From assembly GCA_036897625.1 (NCBI GenBank), contig JAYMTA010000658.1:1-25539 (forward strand): a stretch of DNA of 25,539 nt, written 5' to 3'. Both the position numbers and the translations under genes were made by a program. Below the pieces are notes generated by a model, which had not been told where the DNA came from, did not search any database, and saw only the letters and a program-made list of their open reading frames with translations. Source of the stretch: Pelargonium cotyledonis (lineage: Eukaryota; Streptophyta; Magnoliopsida; Geraniales; Geraniaceae). Positions 1 through 10,242 of the stretch are shown here, one piece after another (position 1 is the stretch's first letter; each line of letters begins with the position of its first letter).

Positions 1-1
1 A

Positions 2-169
2 CACGGCCATCATGGAGGAGGGCATGCACATGGACATCATGGATTAATTGGATTGGTACTTGAAGGCGCCCTAGGACATCATCATGGACATGGACATGGA
101 CATCATGGAGGAGGAGGACACCATGGTCATGGACATCATGGACACGGACATCATCATCATCCACACTAA
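2..169 (+). CDS. C-terminal end of a Gly/His-rich protein (partial)
   Basis: The frame starting at base 2 is open to a TAA at 167-169, giving 55 residues of which most are His or Gly. The order is a His/Gly block, a short hydrophobic stretch (LIGLVLEGALG) and a second His/Gly block ending HHHHPH. The start and any upstream exons lie outside the window. The DNA is made of GGA/CAT/CAC codons and is therefore repetitive. Many plant proteins end in such tails, including small Gly-rich stress proteins and possible metal binders, but I cannot assign the family. A poly(A) signal lies at a sensible distance downstream. A low-complexity repeat that is open by chance is the alternative. Confidence 0.45.
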   Translation, partial: HGHHGGGHAHGHHGLIGLVLEGALGHHHGHGHGHHGGGGHHGHGHHGHGHHHHPH

Positions 170-560
170 TAGTATAGTAGTAAATGCTTCCTCCTATGTG
201 GCCATATATATAGTGATCATTGTGAAGGTCTACTGAAGGATAATAAGCAGTAAATTACCATATTTATATGTGAATTGTGGTAATGAATTTAGCATTTGTG
301 TTGTGGTTTCATTTAGTTGCATATAATTGTGGTATGCTCTGTTTTTCCATGGCTGAGGAGGAGCAGGATTTGGCATTTTTTAATATGTATTATGGTTCTT
401 CTGCTTATATATACATACATGGAAGAAGAAGACCAAACTTTGTACTTGTGCTGGTTCTTGTATTTCACTTTCAAATTTAATCTAATCATAAATAAAAGCT
501 GGTTGCTAACCAATTTGTGTCTGCACTCTGAAACTATAAGCTCGTTGATCCACAGTCTAT
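170..560 (+). other. Probable 3' UTR with AATAAA signal
   Basis: This T-rich stretch follows the stop of the His-rich frame. AATAAA at 491-496 is about 320 nt past the stop, a normal plant 3' UTR length. The short open frames here have no recognisable content. Confidence 0.4.
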
Positions 561-1430
561 GTTTTTAATTTTTTATAGTTTTGTTTTGAATTTATTGAAA
601 TCCAACGAAAATAAATAGTAAGTTCCGACCGGAAGTGTACTGTCCAAATTGTGAAATGCAAGAACAGAAACTAATACGATTACCATGTTAATTTATTCCA
701 TAAAAAAGGTTAAAACGTAAGTGGACATGAAATTAAGGTTGGTAGATCAAATAAACATGAACTCATATTCTTTTATTTAACTATGTCCACCACTAGCTAA
801 TAGCTAGCTATGGACGAATATGGTAGCTAAGCTTAAACTTTAGAGTAAATATTTAAATGGATCAAAAAAAGGTTATTTGGTATATACATTTTGTGGAAAG
901 GGTACTATCTCTTCATCAGTACAACCTTAATCTTTCGTATTATGCTTAGTTTTGTCTTTATGACATCGAATTAGATATCGGATCTATCATGTTTTGTATC
1001 TCAATATGACATATATATGAGAAAAAAAATCTTATACTTACAATACATATGCAAGTATCTGAGCATTTCTCATAAAAAAATCTTGTTCAAGATGTTGTTG
1101 ATGAGTCGGTTTTTTTGTTTTTTGTTTTTATTTTTGAAATTGGTTTATTTGTTTTTGTTGTTATGAGTTGGGCCAATTTGTTTCAAGGTTCGTTGTACGA
1201 AACAGATTGTCAGGACCATCAATATCCTCTGTATCTTTATATGTAACCATTTTTGTGGGGACTAAGGAATCAATGAAAATGTTGTTTAATTTCTCTCTTA
1301 CTCTTGTCTCAATCCTTTTCATTTGGAGTGATGATATTCATGGCATATGAAACAATGTCCTAACTTTAGCTTACTTTCAAAACACCAGTTGAGAGGCTCT
1401 AACGTGAGATCTCAGGGATCCAAAGCGCCT
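561..1430. other. AT-rich intergenic region
   Basis: No gene was recognised. It contains the F-box exon fragment listed separately and several A- or T-runs. It probably includes the promoter of the F-box gene that starts at 1487, but no clear TATA box and leader could be fixed. Confidence 0.5.
872..916 (+). pseudogene. 45-nt exact copy of F-box exon 1 sequence
   Basis: These 45 bases are identical to 1733-1777 inside exon 1 of the downstream F-box gene, where they encode VIWYIHFVERVLSLH. Similarity stops abruptly at both ends. No other part of the exon is present nearby. It is a non-functional relic of a partial duplication, or a template-switch scar. Confidence 0.85.
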
Positions 1431-1486
1431 TAAACTGCTTGACCTCGTGGGTGTTGGTTTCTTGTCATCTACTCGTTATGGGGACA

Positions 1487-3079
1487 ATGGATAGGAATGA
1501 TCACAGAGGACGCAAACATTTCTTGGATGCTAAGGAAGATAGGATTAGCAAGTTACCAAATGAAATTATTTGTCACATATTGTCATTCCTTCCGACAACA
1601 TTTGCAGTCCGTACCACTTTGCTGTCTAAAAGATGGAAAAACGTTTGGACTTGTGTCCCGATTGTTGATTTTGATGACTTGACAGCGTTACAACCATTTC
1701 GTTCTTCGGGACAAATTGTTTACGAGGAAAAAGTTATTTGGTATATACATTTTGTGGAAAGGGTACTATCTCTTCATGATAAGCTAAATATTCAAAAATG
1801 TTCTCTCAAATGCCATGAGGACTCTCCTTCCTGCTCTATTTACCTTTGGGTCTCTGCTATCACAGCTTGTAAAGTTAAAGAGCTCATCATTGAGTCCTCG
1901 TCTATGCGTATCCTTAACCTTCCTTGCAGTCTTTACACTTGCAGGACACTAACTGTTCTCAAAATTAAGGGAAATTTTGTGATGAACAACCCTACCTCTG
2001 CTTGTTTTCCATGTGTCAAGACCCTACATCTTCACTCGGTTTTCTTTCCCGACAATGCCTCTTTCGAAAGGCTCTTCGCTAGCTGTCCCGTAGTTGAAGA
2101 TTTGGATATACAGAGGAGACATTGGGATGGTGTGCTGAATCTAAACATTGATATACCTTCACTGAAAAGATTGTCTTTGGCATGTTACTTGTACGGTGGA
2201 AGTAAAACAGGAGGTCTTAGCAGAAAGACTCGAGTTAACGCGCCTAATCTTGAGTATCTCGAGCTTTCTGATGACAGCTTGGGAGATTACTCGATCAGTA
2301 ATTCATCATCTCTTATTGAAGCAAGTGTTTCGGGTACATCTGCATTCAAGCTTCTCAAGATCATCTCTCATGTCCGGGTTTTAAGATTGCCCGGAAACAC
2401 TATGAAGGTACTTTTACTTTTGTTAACGTATTTCACATTTAAAGATTTTGAAATGTGTCAGGACTTAATATATTAGTTGAGCTCTCCACCTATCTGCTTA
2501 AGCTTTTAAATTGAAGTCAGGTTTAACAGCTCCGTTAACATATATATGTTCATCTGGCATGGGGACAGGACTTGTTCTTTGTTGATGGCGCGGATAGTCT
2601 TCCAATATTCCATAATCTCACTCGTCTAGAGCTGGGCGTTGATAGTTATCTCGGTTTGCAGTTGCTCAAATATTTACTCGGAAAATCACCCAATCTTGAG
2701 GATCTTATATTCTTTGAGGTAAATATGTTATTGACTATCACAAGTTTAATGACTAGTTTATGATCATTATCTTAGGTTTTGCTCGAATATTGGTTCTCAA
2801 GGACTTGTACAACCTACAACTTCTAAAGCGCGATGGATTTGGAGTCCACAACTCGTCCCCGTTGATCTGCTCTTGCATCTCAAGAAAATTGAAATCCACA
2901 AATTTATGGGGATACCAGATGAGGTAGCACTTGTTGAACATTTGCTCGAGCACGCAAAAGAGTTGGAGAGGATGATGATTTATGCGTTAAGGAAAGCTCA
3001 AAACCAGTTGGTATCGGCTCGCGACAGAATATTGAAGCATCCAAGAGCCTCAACCAGTTGTAAACTTTGTTTTCTGTGA
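1487..3079 (+). CDS. FBD-type F-box/LRR protein, FBD exon probably out of frame
   Basis: F-box proteins of this class are substrate adaptors of SCF (Skp1-cullin-F-box) ubiquitin ligases. Exons read as 1487-2407, 2569-2718 and about 2801-3079, with introns 2408-2568 and 2719-about 2800. Exon 1 gives about 307 residues: an F-box near residues 18-60 (EDRISKLPNEIICHILSFLP, then LSKRWKNVW), followed by LRR-like segments such as CFPCVKTLHLHSVFF and CPVVEDLDI. Exon 2 adds 50 residues (PIFHNLTRLELG, SPNLEDLIFFE). Exon 3 encodes a typical FBD end (VDLLLHLKKIEIHKF, LVEHLLEHAKELERM, PRASTSC), and the restored total of about 449 residues fits the family. I chose the ATG at 1487 because it aligns with the start of the tandem copy; an in-frame ATG at 1478 is also possible. 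The oddity is the last acceptor. The paralogue reads CAG before GGACTT, here it is CAA, so the nearest AG lies one base later. That shifts frame and gives a stop at 2925-2927 (about 398 residues). The AG at 2774-2775 also leads to an early stop. The protein may lack a proper FBD domain. Confidence 0.78.
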
Positions 3080-3214
3080 TTTATGTTTCATATACTATGA
3101 AGTTTGATCTCAACTTGGCTGCAGACAATGTCATGTCTTTTGTGTCTTATTATGTGCATCTTGTGGGACATAAATCATTAAACTACTTGATGGTTTCTAG
3201 TACTTGCTTATGCT

Positions 3215-3220
3215 AATAAA
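3215..3220 (+). terminator. AATAAA poly(A) signal of the first F-box gene
   Basis: The hexamer lies about 135 nt after the TGA at 3077-3079. The surrounding 3' flank is partly conserved behind the second F-box copy (a GATTAACCTT block in both). Confidence 0.55.
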
Positions 3221-3464
3221 AGATTAACCTTGTCTCAGTCTTGGAATTCATCAAGCTTTTCTTCTCTTTCTGGTTTAGTGACGGATTATACTTTATGCAT
3301 TGCATAAATCTTATATTTGAATGTTGGTTGCTATATAGTTTTAGTTTTTTTTTTTTTTGTTGCTATATAGTTTAGTACTCTATTTCAGATCATTTGAAAT
3401 GCTATTCCGCACAGTGTTCTAGGCGTTGAATTGAGAATTAGCAAGAGTTTAAGCAACACTTAGT

Positions 3465-3538
3465 AGGACAAGTTTTGCAATTGTGGTCATATCGGACGCG
3501 AAGGACAAGTTTTGCAATTGTGGTCGTATTGGACGCGA
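3465..3538 (+). repeat. Two-copy tandem repeat, 37-nt unit
   Basis: Unit 1 is 3465-3501 and unit 2 is 3502-3538, differing at two positions. Both contain AGTTTTGCAATTGTGGTC followed by GGACGCGA. It looks like a recent local duplication with no evident function. Confidence 0.85.
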
Positions 3539-4150
3539 ATTTAGATTAAACTGTAAGTTCACACTAAAATAAAATAGTAATGATCTCGTAAATTTACGTT
3601 GAATGTATTAAAATCTTTGAAGGAATTTTTGTTATGAACAATTACAGTAATGAAATGCATTGTTAGAATTGACATAGCAAAGTTCAAGTTTCCATTATCA
3701 CTTATGAACAATTATTGATGATCTATTTTAGGGTGTCAAAACATAAATTGATCATATCCTATTATTTTTGTATCATGAATTGTTGATATAATTAACTGTT
3801 ACTCAATATTTAGGTTTTATTCTCCTCCTCTTTTTGTACATTATTTATGGTGGAGCAAAAAGTTTGTGTATATTTTCATGCTTCCCCTTTTATGTTTCAA
3901 AAATTGTAATTTCATGCACTTTTAAACGATACAAAAGAACGAATAACATACATCGAGTCGAACAGTTTAAATATTTTGAATTCTTTTTAACGTCACCTCT
4001 TATAATAAAATTTAATAATTAAAAAAATACACAAAGTACATGAACTTTTTGTTTTTGTTTTTTGTTTTTAGGTATGTGTGTGTGGAGACTTGACATATTT
4101 AGTAGGTGTCGCAAGATAGGTGGTGGTGGTGGCGGCAGTGACTCCCGCGG

Positions 4151-4814
4151 ATGCAGAAGTATTTAACCTTCCTTCACTCTTTGCAATTGCATGCAGTTGC
4201 AGTGCCTCTCTTCAATCTTCAATCTTCAATCTTCAATCTTGAGAGAAGCCCCAATCTCCAGGTTAGCCTCTTTTCACTAATCACAACCTTACCTTTCTAC
4301 CACTTTCGTTTTATGTTATTTCTCTCCAGCTATATTTCTCTGAAGTGATTTACCCAGATTTTTTCTCTTTTCAAAATGTCATTTTTATGCTATATTCCTG
4401 TTGTACTTAGTATAGTTAGGCGGAAATTGCAAAATTAGTAATAAGGTAGTATAGAAAATTTGACTCTTTACCCATTTTTCATTTGGAAACTGGGTACATT
4501 TGTGTATATATTTTTTTAAAAAATATGTATGTTTTGGGTTAATGGCTGAAGTCTCTTTGTTCTCTTTCTAGAGATTCAGTCATGCTGTTATTTGGATTTT
4601 TACTTCTGTTTTTGTTTGAATGAGAAAATAGATGGCTAGTGGGTCGTGGGTTTTGGGTGTTTTACTTCATTGAGAACAAAAAGAACAGGGGGAAAAATAT
4701 GGGAGTATCCTCTTTTTGACAACCTCCATTTTGTCCGTTTAGGTTTTGCTATGTTTGGGGCTTATGATTTTATTTTTATTTTATTTTTCGTTTTCTTGTT
4801 ATCTAATCATTCAG
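4151..4814 (+). other. 5' leader exon and leader intron of the second F-box copy
   Basis: The leader exon ends with CAG at 4259-4261 before a GT donor, and the intron (4262-4814) ends in TTCAG just before GGGGTG and the ATG at 4821. The leader is pyrimidine-rich and holds four copies of TTCAATC (4211-4240). An ATG at 4151 is followed by 37 open codons up to the donor, and after splicing this frame joins the main ATG in frame. This could give a 39-residue N-terminal extension if transcription starts upstream of 4151. A TATTTAA near 4160 suggests it may start later, so the extension is uncertain. Confidence 0.55.
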
Positions 4815-4820
4815 GGGGTG

Positions 4821-6218
4821 ATGGATTTGAACAATCCCGCCAAAAGACTCAAACTTGTGGGCATGGACATGAGCGAAGATAGGATTAGCATGTTGCCCAA
4901 TGCTATTCTTTGTCACATTTGGTCATTCCTTCCAACACTGTTTGCCGTCCGTACCAATGTGTTGTCTAAAAGACGGGAAAATGTTTGGACTTCTGTCCCC
5001 GTTCTTGATTTTAATGAGTGGAGTATGATAGGAGGTTTTCAACCTGGACGTAAACATGTTTTCAAGCAAAAGATCATCTGGTTTATTAATTTTGTGGAAA
5101 GGGTACTTACTCTCCATGATCGGGTGAATATTCAAAAATGTGTGCTCGATTGTTATGAGGACTCTACTTCCTCCCATTTTTATCGATGGGTCTCCGCCAT
5201 AATAACTTGTAAAGTTCAAGAGTTCAATATTCAAGCCTCATCCAACTATGATGTCCCCAAACTGTTGCCTCAGAGCCTTTTTACTTGCAGGACGTTAACT
5301 GTTCTGAAAATTAAGGGGAAATTTGCACTGAACAACCCTTCTTCTGTTTGTTTTCCATGTGTCAAGACCCTACAACTTCACTCGGTTTTCTATCCAGATG
5401 CTGCCTCTGTTGAAAGGCTGTTTGCTAGTTGCCCTGTTGTTGAAGATTTAGATATAGAGAGAAGCGACTGGGATGTTGTGCTGAATTTTAACATTTCTAT
5501 TCCTTCATTGAAAAGATTGTCAATGGATTGTTACATGATGGTGGAGGAAGCAGAAGAGATTTAAACAGAAAGACTGTAGTTAACGCACCTAATCTCGAGT
5601 ATCTTAAACTCTGTGGTGATCGATTGAAAGAGTATTCATTCTGTATTACATCTTCCCTTGTTGAAGCGATCATTTCTGGTACTTCTGCGTGTGGGATTCT
5701 AAAGATAATCTCTCATGTCAGGGTTTTAACATTATCTGGCGAGACAATGATGGTACCTTTCCCTCATCACTTCATTTGTTGTATAAGGTGTCCTCTGTTT
5801 TGCCAAGATCTAATTAATTGCATTTACATCTTTAACATTTGTGCTCATGTGGGTGCAGGGTTTGTTCTATGGTGATGGTAAGGATAATATTCCAATATTC
5901 CATAATCTTACTCGAATGGAGCTGGGCATAGTACGTCGTGTTGGTTTGCAATTGGTGAAATATTTGCTTGAGCACTATCCTAATCTTGAGGATCTTGTCT
6001 TCTTAGAGGTGTGAGGAAGTGATGACAAATTAGTTAACAAAATTTCATTAATTGATGAGTTTTGGTCTCTTCTTGCTCAGGGACTTGCGCGGTCTGAAAC
6101 TTCAGAAGCACGTGGGATTTGGCGTCCGCGGTGTGTGCCAGCTGATCTTCTCATACACCTTAAGACAATTGAAATCTGCAAATTATGGGGGAGACAATAT
6201 GAGTTGAGACTTGAATGA
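4821..6218 (+). pseudogene. FBD-type F-box/LRR gene, frameshifted tandem copy
   Basis: This is the paralogue of the gene at 1487, with exons 4821-5752, 5859-6008 (also exactly 150 nt) and 6081-6218. The F-box (EDRISMLPNAILCHIWSFLP, LSKRRENVWTSVP) and LRR-like blocks (CFPCVKTLQLHSVFY, CPVVEDLDIERSDWD) are clear. Around 5538-5541 one base is missing relative to the paralogue, so the frame ends at a TAA at 5561-5563. The correct frame resumes at once (RKTVVNAPNLEYLKL) and runs to the donor at 5753. Exon 1 is 932 nt, one short of a whole number of codons. Exon 3 starts correctly (GLARSETSEARGIW, then PADLLIHLKTIEI) but loses another base near AAATTATGGGG and stops at 6216. The FBD core is missing, and remnants of the tail follow to about 6300. 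Unless the assembly is wrong, only a truncated F-box/LRR protein of about 247 residues could be made. Confidence 0.85.
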
Positions 6219-6600
6219 CATTTTGATAAAGATATGAAAGCTCAAGAAATTGGTAATAAAATGACAATGCGTCCAAGAGCCTCAACCAGTTGTGAACTGA
6301 AATTCATCCGTGCGTGGTGCAACCATTATTCCATGTTCTAGCGGTAGATGCATTATGCCAAACAATACAAGGGATTTTTTAAATATCCCAGGCAGTATGT
6401 TTTTCTGTGTAGCATCGAAAGTACAATATGTACTAATCCTCAGCTTATACTATTTAAGGATTAACCTTATTTTAATCTCTATTGTTATCTGTTTCTTAGT
6501 ATCTGGTCGAATAGAATAATGATGTATCCAAGAGCCTCAACCAGTAGTGAACTTAGTATTCAAAGATAGGTTTCTTTTGTCTCTTATTGTGCAGATCGAT
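6219..6600 (+). repeat. Two extra copies of the FBD gene 3' end
   Basis: The 19-nt string TCCAAGAGCCTCAACCAGT, encoding the conserved PRASTS tail, occurs at 3040-3058 in the first gene and again at 6272-6290 and 6526-6544. Each later copy is followed by flank resembling the 3' flank of the first gene: GATTAACCTT after the 6272 copy, and a CTTTTGTCTCTTATTGTGCA-type block after the 6526 copy. The first is the decayed end of the gene at 4821. The second is a relic of a further partial duplication. Confidence 0.75.
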
Positions 6601-6614
6601 CTAATGCTTGTTTA

Positions 6615-6620
6615 AATAAA
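6615..6620 (+). terminator. AATAAA signal downstream of the F-box cluster
   Basis: The hexamer lies behind the last FBD-tail remnant. Convergent transcription from the GRAS gene on the other strand ends close by; no clear AATAAA was fixed for that gene. Confidence 0.4.
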
Positions 6621-6924
6621 ATGTGATATGCAGTATCTTGTATGAATCTTCAAATTCTTGAAAACCATCCCATTCACAGAAATACAACTCAACAGAGTGA
6701 GGAGAGGAGCATGAACACTATATTTCATAAATGAAAGAAAAAACTGTAGTAGTAACAGCACAAGTGTTGGCCATCAGATTACATAGCATTACAATAATGA
6801 TACACAACATTACTATACTATCACTAGCTGTATCCAATGGCTATCTATCTCCACAACCTATAAAGATAGAAACAGGTTATTTCTACAACTATCACTATAT
6901 TTCTCTTTTTCCTATATATATAAC

Positions 6925-8679
6925 TCACTGCCAAGCAGAAGCTGATATCAGGTTCCTACCTTTCCAGGCCAAAAGCATAGCCCCATCCTTCTCCACCAGT
7001 GTATAGTGATCTGAATAATACTTCAGAAGGTTCCTAATGACAGAGTTTACATAACTACTCAAAGGGTACTGCTTGAACCCGGCCATTGTCAACCTAGACT
7101 TCCACTTACCGAAGAGCTCGTGACGTTCAACTCTCTCCTTCCCCTCACAAGCTATTATGTTCACAATATCCCTCGCCAAACATTGCTGCTCCACATTAAT
7201 TCTCTCCTTCCTATCCCTTGGCAGAGTCACGTCTATAGACTCGAACATTGCCAAGTAGTACTCAAGAGTTTCTATGAACCTAGTGAAGAATGGAGTCGTG
7301 TTTGTGTTTGATTCTTGCTCTACCAAAGTAACCACATTGGGAGAGAGCGACTTTACCATTCTCAGCAGACCGTCTCTAGGATTGTTCACGTCAACGCTCT
7401 CATCAGGGGTGTGGTGGAGCTGCAAGGGGAAGTTCACGGCCAAAGATTCCCCAGGCCTGATGCCAAGCATATCTACCGTAACATCTGGAGCAAAAACTGG
7501 GACACCATGAAACTCCACTTGAATGTTGAATTTCACAGAGATTGCTGCCAGACGCCTCCCAACTGCCTCCAAACCATCGCCACGAGCATATTTATTAACA
7601 GGGTCATCAATCCCAGTTATACGCACATGAGGAGCCCCACCTGGTCTAGCTGCAAGTGCTTGTAAAAGTGTTATCCACTGGGTTCCCTGAGCAATTTGGA
7701 AGTCAATGATGTGGATGCGGTCCTTGTTTCTGCATGCATCAGCAATGGCCCCATTGGCTGCCATGTAACCAAACTTCAAGTAGGGGCAGATTTCATACAG
7801 AATCTGCATATATGATAGCAATTCCTTGCTCTCAGGCTCTCTACACTTCAGAGCATGGTAAATGTTGTTTCCTGATGCCTCCTTTCGTGCCACCAGCCCT
7901 TCAACCATGTACGCACCTAGGCGCTGGATTGGTTCTCCACTAATTGACACAGCACCTCTTGCCTTCAAAATCAACTTATCAAAATCATTTACGTTGTTTT
8001 CAGAGAGAGCGTTAGCACATGCAATCAACAATTGCTTCAGATTTCCAGGTGGGGAACAATGTAAAGATGCATCATCCATCGCTTTTTGACGTTTCTCAGA
8101 ACGATTACCTTCACCTGATAGCCTATACCTAGCATTAGCAACAACAGATGGCTGAGGCTGAATCATTTGCAAGACTTGCCACTCCTGGATCCATGGCCTG
8201 GATCTATGTCCGGGTGTCTGTGGCCCACTGCTTTCACCAAGGGAAGTGTTTGGTTTAGTCTCTTCTTCATCAACATCGGGTCCCATCAAAACATTTTCCA
8301 GTTGGTGTAAAGCGTTCTTTATATTCTGGCTAGAATTCGTATCCTGCTGATATGAAGTGCCGGCAGAACGGGGCAGCAGATTGTCTCGTTGATAGTCCAC
8401 AGAAGGGCTTAGCCGATGGAAGTAATTGCTGGTGTCCAGTGAAGAATTATAAGGGCTGGCCCCTGAAAGATTCTCAGTAGAGCTAGGCTGCTCCTGGCTA
8501 TCACTCAGCGAAGTAATTGTATCACAATCGAAGTGAGTCAAAAAGGGTGAGTTAGGCGAGTCCCCTATCTCAGCTTTCAAGGATCCAAACAACCTACTAG
8601 GTACGGATGAAATAGAGGGATTAGAAGATGTGTAAGATAGGCCAACACCACTGTATCCAAAAAATTGGTGTGAATCCAT
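6925..8679 (-). CDS. GRAS-family transcriptional regulator, PAT1/SCL group
   Basis: The intact single coding exon encodes 584 residues. GRAS proteins are nuclear regulators, and members of this group (PAT1, SCL13, SCL21, CIGR types) act in phytochrome, gibberellin-elicitor and stress signalling. The N-terminal 200 residues are Ser/Asn/Gln-rich and variable (MDSHQFFGYSGVGLSYTSS, SPNSPFLTHFDCDT), as usual for the group. The GRAS domain spans about 210-584: LHR I with LKQLLIACANALSENN (214-229), VHIID core RIHIIDFQIAQGTQW (321-335), LHR II around 360-410, PFYRE region PFFTRFIETLEYY (463-475), RVERH (516-520) and SAW end WKGRNLISASAW (572-583). All diagnostic blocks are present, and length matches the group. 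The start is the first ATG after the leader intron. It is convergent with the F-box cluster. Group membership is secure; the exact orthologue is not. Confidence 0.96.
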   Translation of the reverse strand: MDSHQFFGYSGVGLSYTSSNPSISSVPSRLFGSLKAEIGDSPNSPFLTHFDCDTITSLSDSQEQPSSTENLSGASPYNSSLDTSNYFHRLSPSVDYQRDNLLPRSAGTSYQQDTNSSQNIKNALHQLENVLMGPDVDEEETKPNTSLGESSGPQTPGHRSRPWIQEWQVLQMIQPQPSVVANARYRLSGEGNRSEKRQKAMDDASLHCSPPGNLKQLLIACANALSENNVNDFDKLILKARGAVSISGEPIQRLGAYMVEGLVARKEASGNNIYHALKCREPESKELLSYMQILYEICPYLKFGYMAANGAIADACRNKDRIHIIDFQIAQGTQWITLLQALAARPGGAPHVRITGIDDPVNKYARGDGLEAVGRRLAAISVKFNIQVEFHGVPVFAPDVTVDMLGIRPGESLAVNFPLQLHHTPDESVDVNNPRDGLLRMVKSLSPNVVTLVEQESNTNTTPFFTRFIETLEYYLAMFESIDVTLPRDRKERINVEQQCLARDIVNIIACEGKERVERHELFGKWKSRLTMAGFKQYPLSSYVNSVIRNLLKYYSDHYTLVEKDGAMLLAWKGRNLISASAWQ

Positions 8680-10205
8680 GCTATGAAGTTAGCATCAGCT
8701 CTTATGTGTGCTGGAGGTCAAAAAGACCATAAGTGGTCCTGAAAAGGAACTGCTTTACTCTCTACTTTCTACCACAAGTTGTGCGGCTCTAGAACACAAA
8801 AATTAACCTGCAACAAGAGCATATAAATTAAAAGGTAAGCTCTCTGTCATATACATGTCTAAACAGAGTATCATGACATTTACAATTCTGGCTTGAAACT
8901 AATAGACAACATCATCATATAAATACAGTATAAACAGAAATTCAAGGCCTAATGTGTCTAAAACAATTTTTTGTCCTTTTAGCTTATATTCCAATGCCTT
9001 CTCTAAAAATGGCAAGCTTTGTTCTGAGTCTTGTTATCAGTTTTCCTTAGGTTCTATATCTAAGGTGTCTAATATTTAAAATTGTGTGACAAGGACATAC
9101 CATTTGGCTGGTTTTGCCTTCTCTCTTGAGCGTCATTGGGTTTTAGTTATCCCATTTTCATGTACTTAGGTCAAAAGAATTCATTCATGTACAACCATAA
9201 AATAAAAATAAAATAAACAAGGAGATGACCAAGTTCATATAGAACAAAGATACCCAATTCCTAGCTATCCGTTATTAGAGCTGACTATGCCTAAATTAGG
9301 AGCTAATCTAAAGTTGAATAAACAGAAACAAAAATAGAAAAATATGTTCACTTTTTAGGGGGGAAAGAAGATGAAGAAGAGAAGTTGATGCTTAAAAAAC
9401 AAAAGGCTTCATTAATTGAACATACTGGGAAAAGGAAAAATAAATGGATTTTCTACATATTGAGAAACATATATTGACTTGGCTTCTGGCTGACGAAACA
9501 TATAAAATTCTTCCCCAAGTTTGATTAACAATACCAAAAGAAACATAGCATGAAAAAGAAGAAAAAAAATCCACAGAAACATGTCAAACAAAAGCTAAAC
9601 CCAAGGATATATCTTGCAAACCCAAATCACTCGAACAAAACATAACAGGTTCTCATGGTTTATTTTCTTCTCAAGAAACAAACATTAAATCTTAATGTTC
9701 ACTAAAACAAATGAAATACAATATTCACTTCAACTACAAAAATACAAACCCCCCCAAAATCAACCTCCATGCCAATACCCAATTCCTCAACTATAAAAAT
9801 ACAAACACAGCAAAAAAATTTCCCATCTTTACATGAATACCAATAATGGGTAGTCGATGTATGGCTCTTAACTTGGATTAGCAATAAACCAAAATAAACT
9901 ATCGCTATCTATGAATCATTTCACTTCATCTAGAACCCCCAAAATCAAAATCAAACTCAAACACAAACAACCAAATTCAGCTCATTCCATATCCATATAC
10001 CAAGAGCGTAGCAAGTAAAAACGATAACAACTTCAAAAAGGGTGATGGGTTGTTGAGAATGGATTACCTGGAGATTTTCCCGAGAAAAAGAAGTGATCTT
10101 TGAAGATTGGAGAGGTGGGTCTTGGTCGTTTGCGGCCGATTATGGAGAGGGGGTGTCAAATTGTTAATGGGTTGGTTGTTGTTTGTTTACTGGGATTGAA
10201 AAGAA
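8680..10205 (-). other. 5' UTR of the GRAS gene with a 1.26-kb leader intron
   Basis: Reading on the minus strand, a donor CCAG followed by GTAATCC lies at 10068/10067 and an acceptor TTGTTGCAG ends at 8808. That gives an intron of 8808-10067 and leader exons of about 10205-10068 and 8807-8680. The intron is AT-rich and has no coding content. Leader introns are common in this GRAS group, and intron-mediated enhancement of expression is a reasonable inference. A short imperfect repeat (TCAACTAYAAAAATACAAAC) occurs at about 9729 and 9787. Confidence 0.65.
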
Positions 10206-10229
10206 CAAGCAACTACGTCTTTGAAGCAT

Positions 10230-10242
10230 ATGTATATATAGA
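10230..10242 (-). promoter_or_regulatory. TATA box of the GRAS gene
   Basis: The minus strand reads CTATATATACAT here, inside a CT-rich setting. A start about 30 nt downstream (near 10205) gives a first leader exon of about 137 nt ending at the donor at 10068. The upstream 100 bp are unusually GC-rich and contain GCCGAC at 10371-10376, a possible DREB-type core element; this is only a motif match. Confidence 0.55.

Larger units (their letters stand above)
3080..4140. other. Intergenic region between the two F-box copies
   Basis: AT-rich sequence with a T-run near 3345 and a 37-nt tandem repeat. No gene was recognised. The right end contains a GGT-rich patch (about 4118-4137) just upstream of the leader of the second F-box copy and probably includes its promoter. 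Confidence 0.5.

Noticed and set aside
1..170. Tandem GGACAT-type satellite instead of a gene
   Set aside because: The frame stays open to a stop followed by a poly(A) signal, so a coding tail is the simpler reading, though confidence is modest.
4923..5234. 103-codon frame antisense to the second F-box exon
   Set aside because: It is a shadow of the conserved F-box/LRR coding sequence on the plus strand.
7315..7665. Plus-strand frames antisense to the GRAS gene
   Set aside because: They mirror a strongly conserved coding region and have no independent features.
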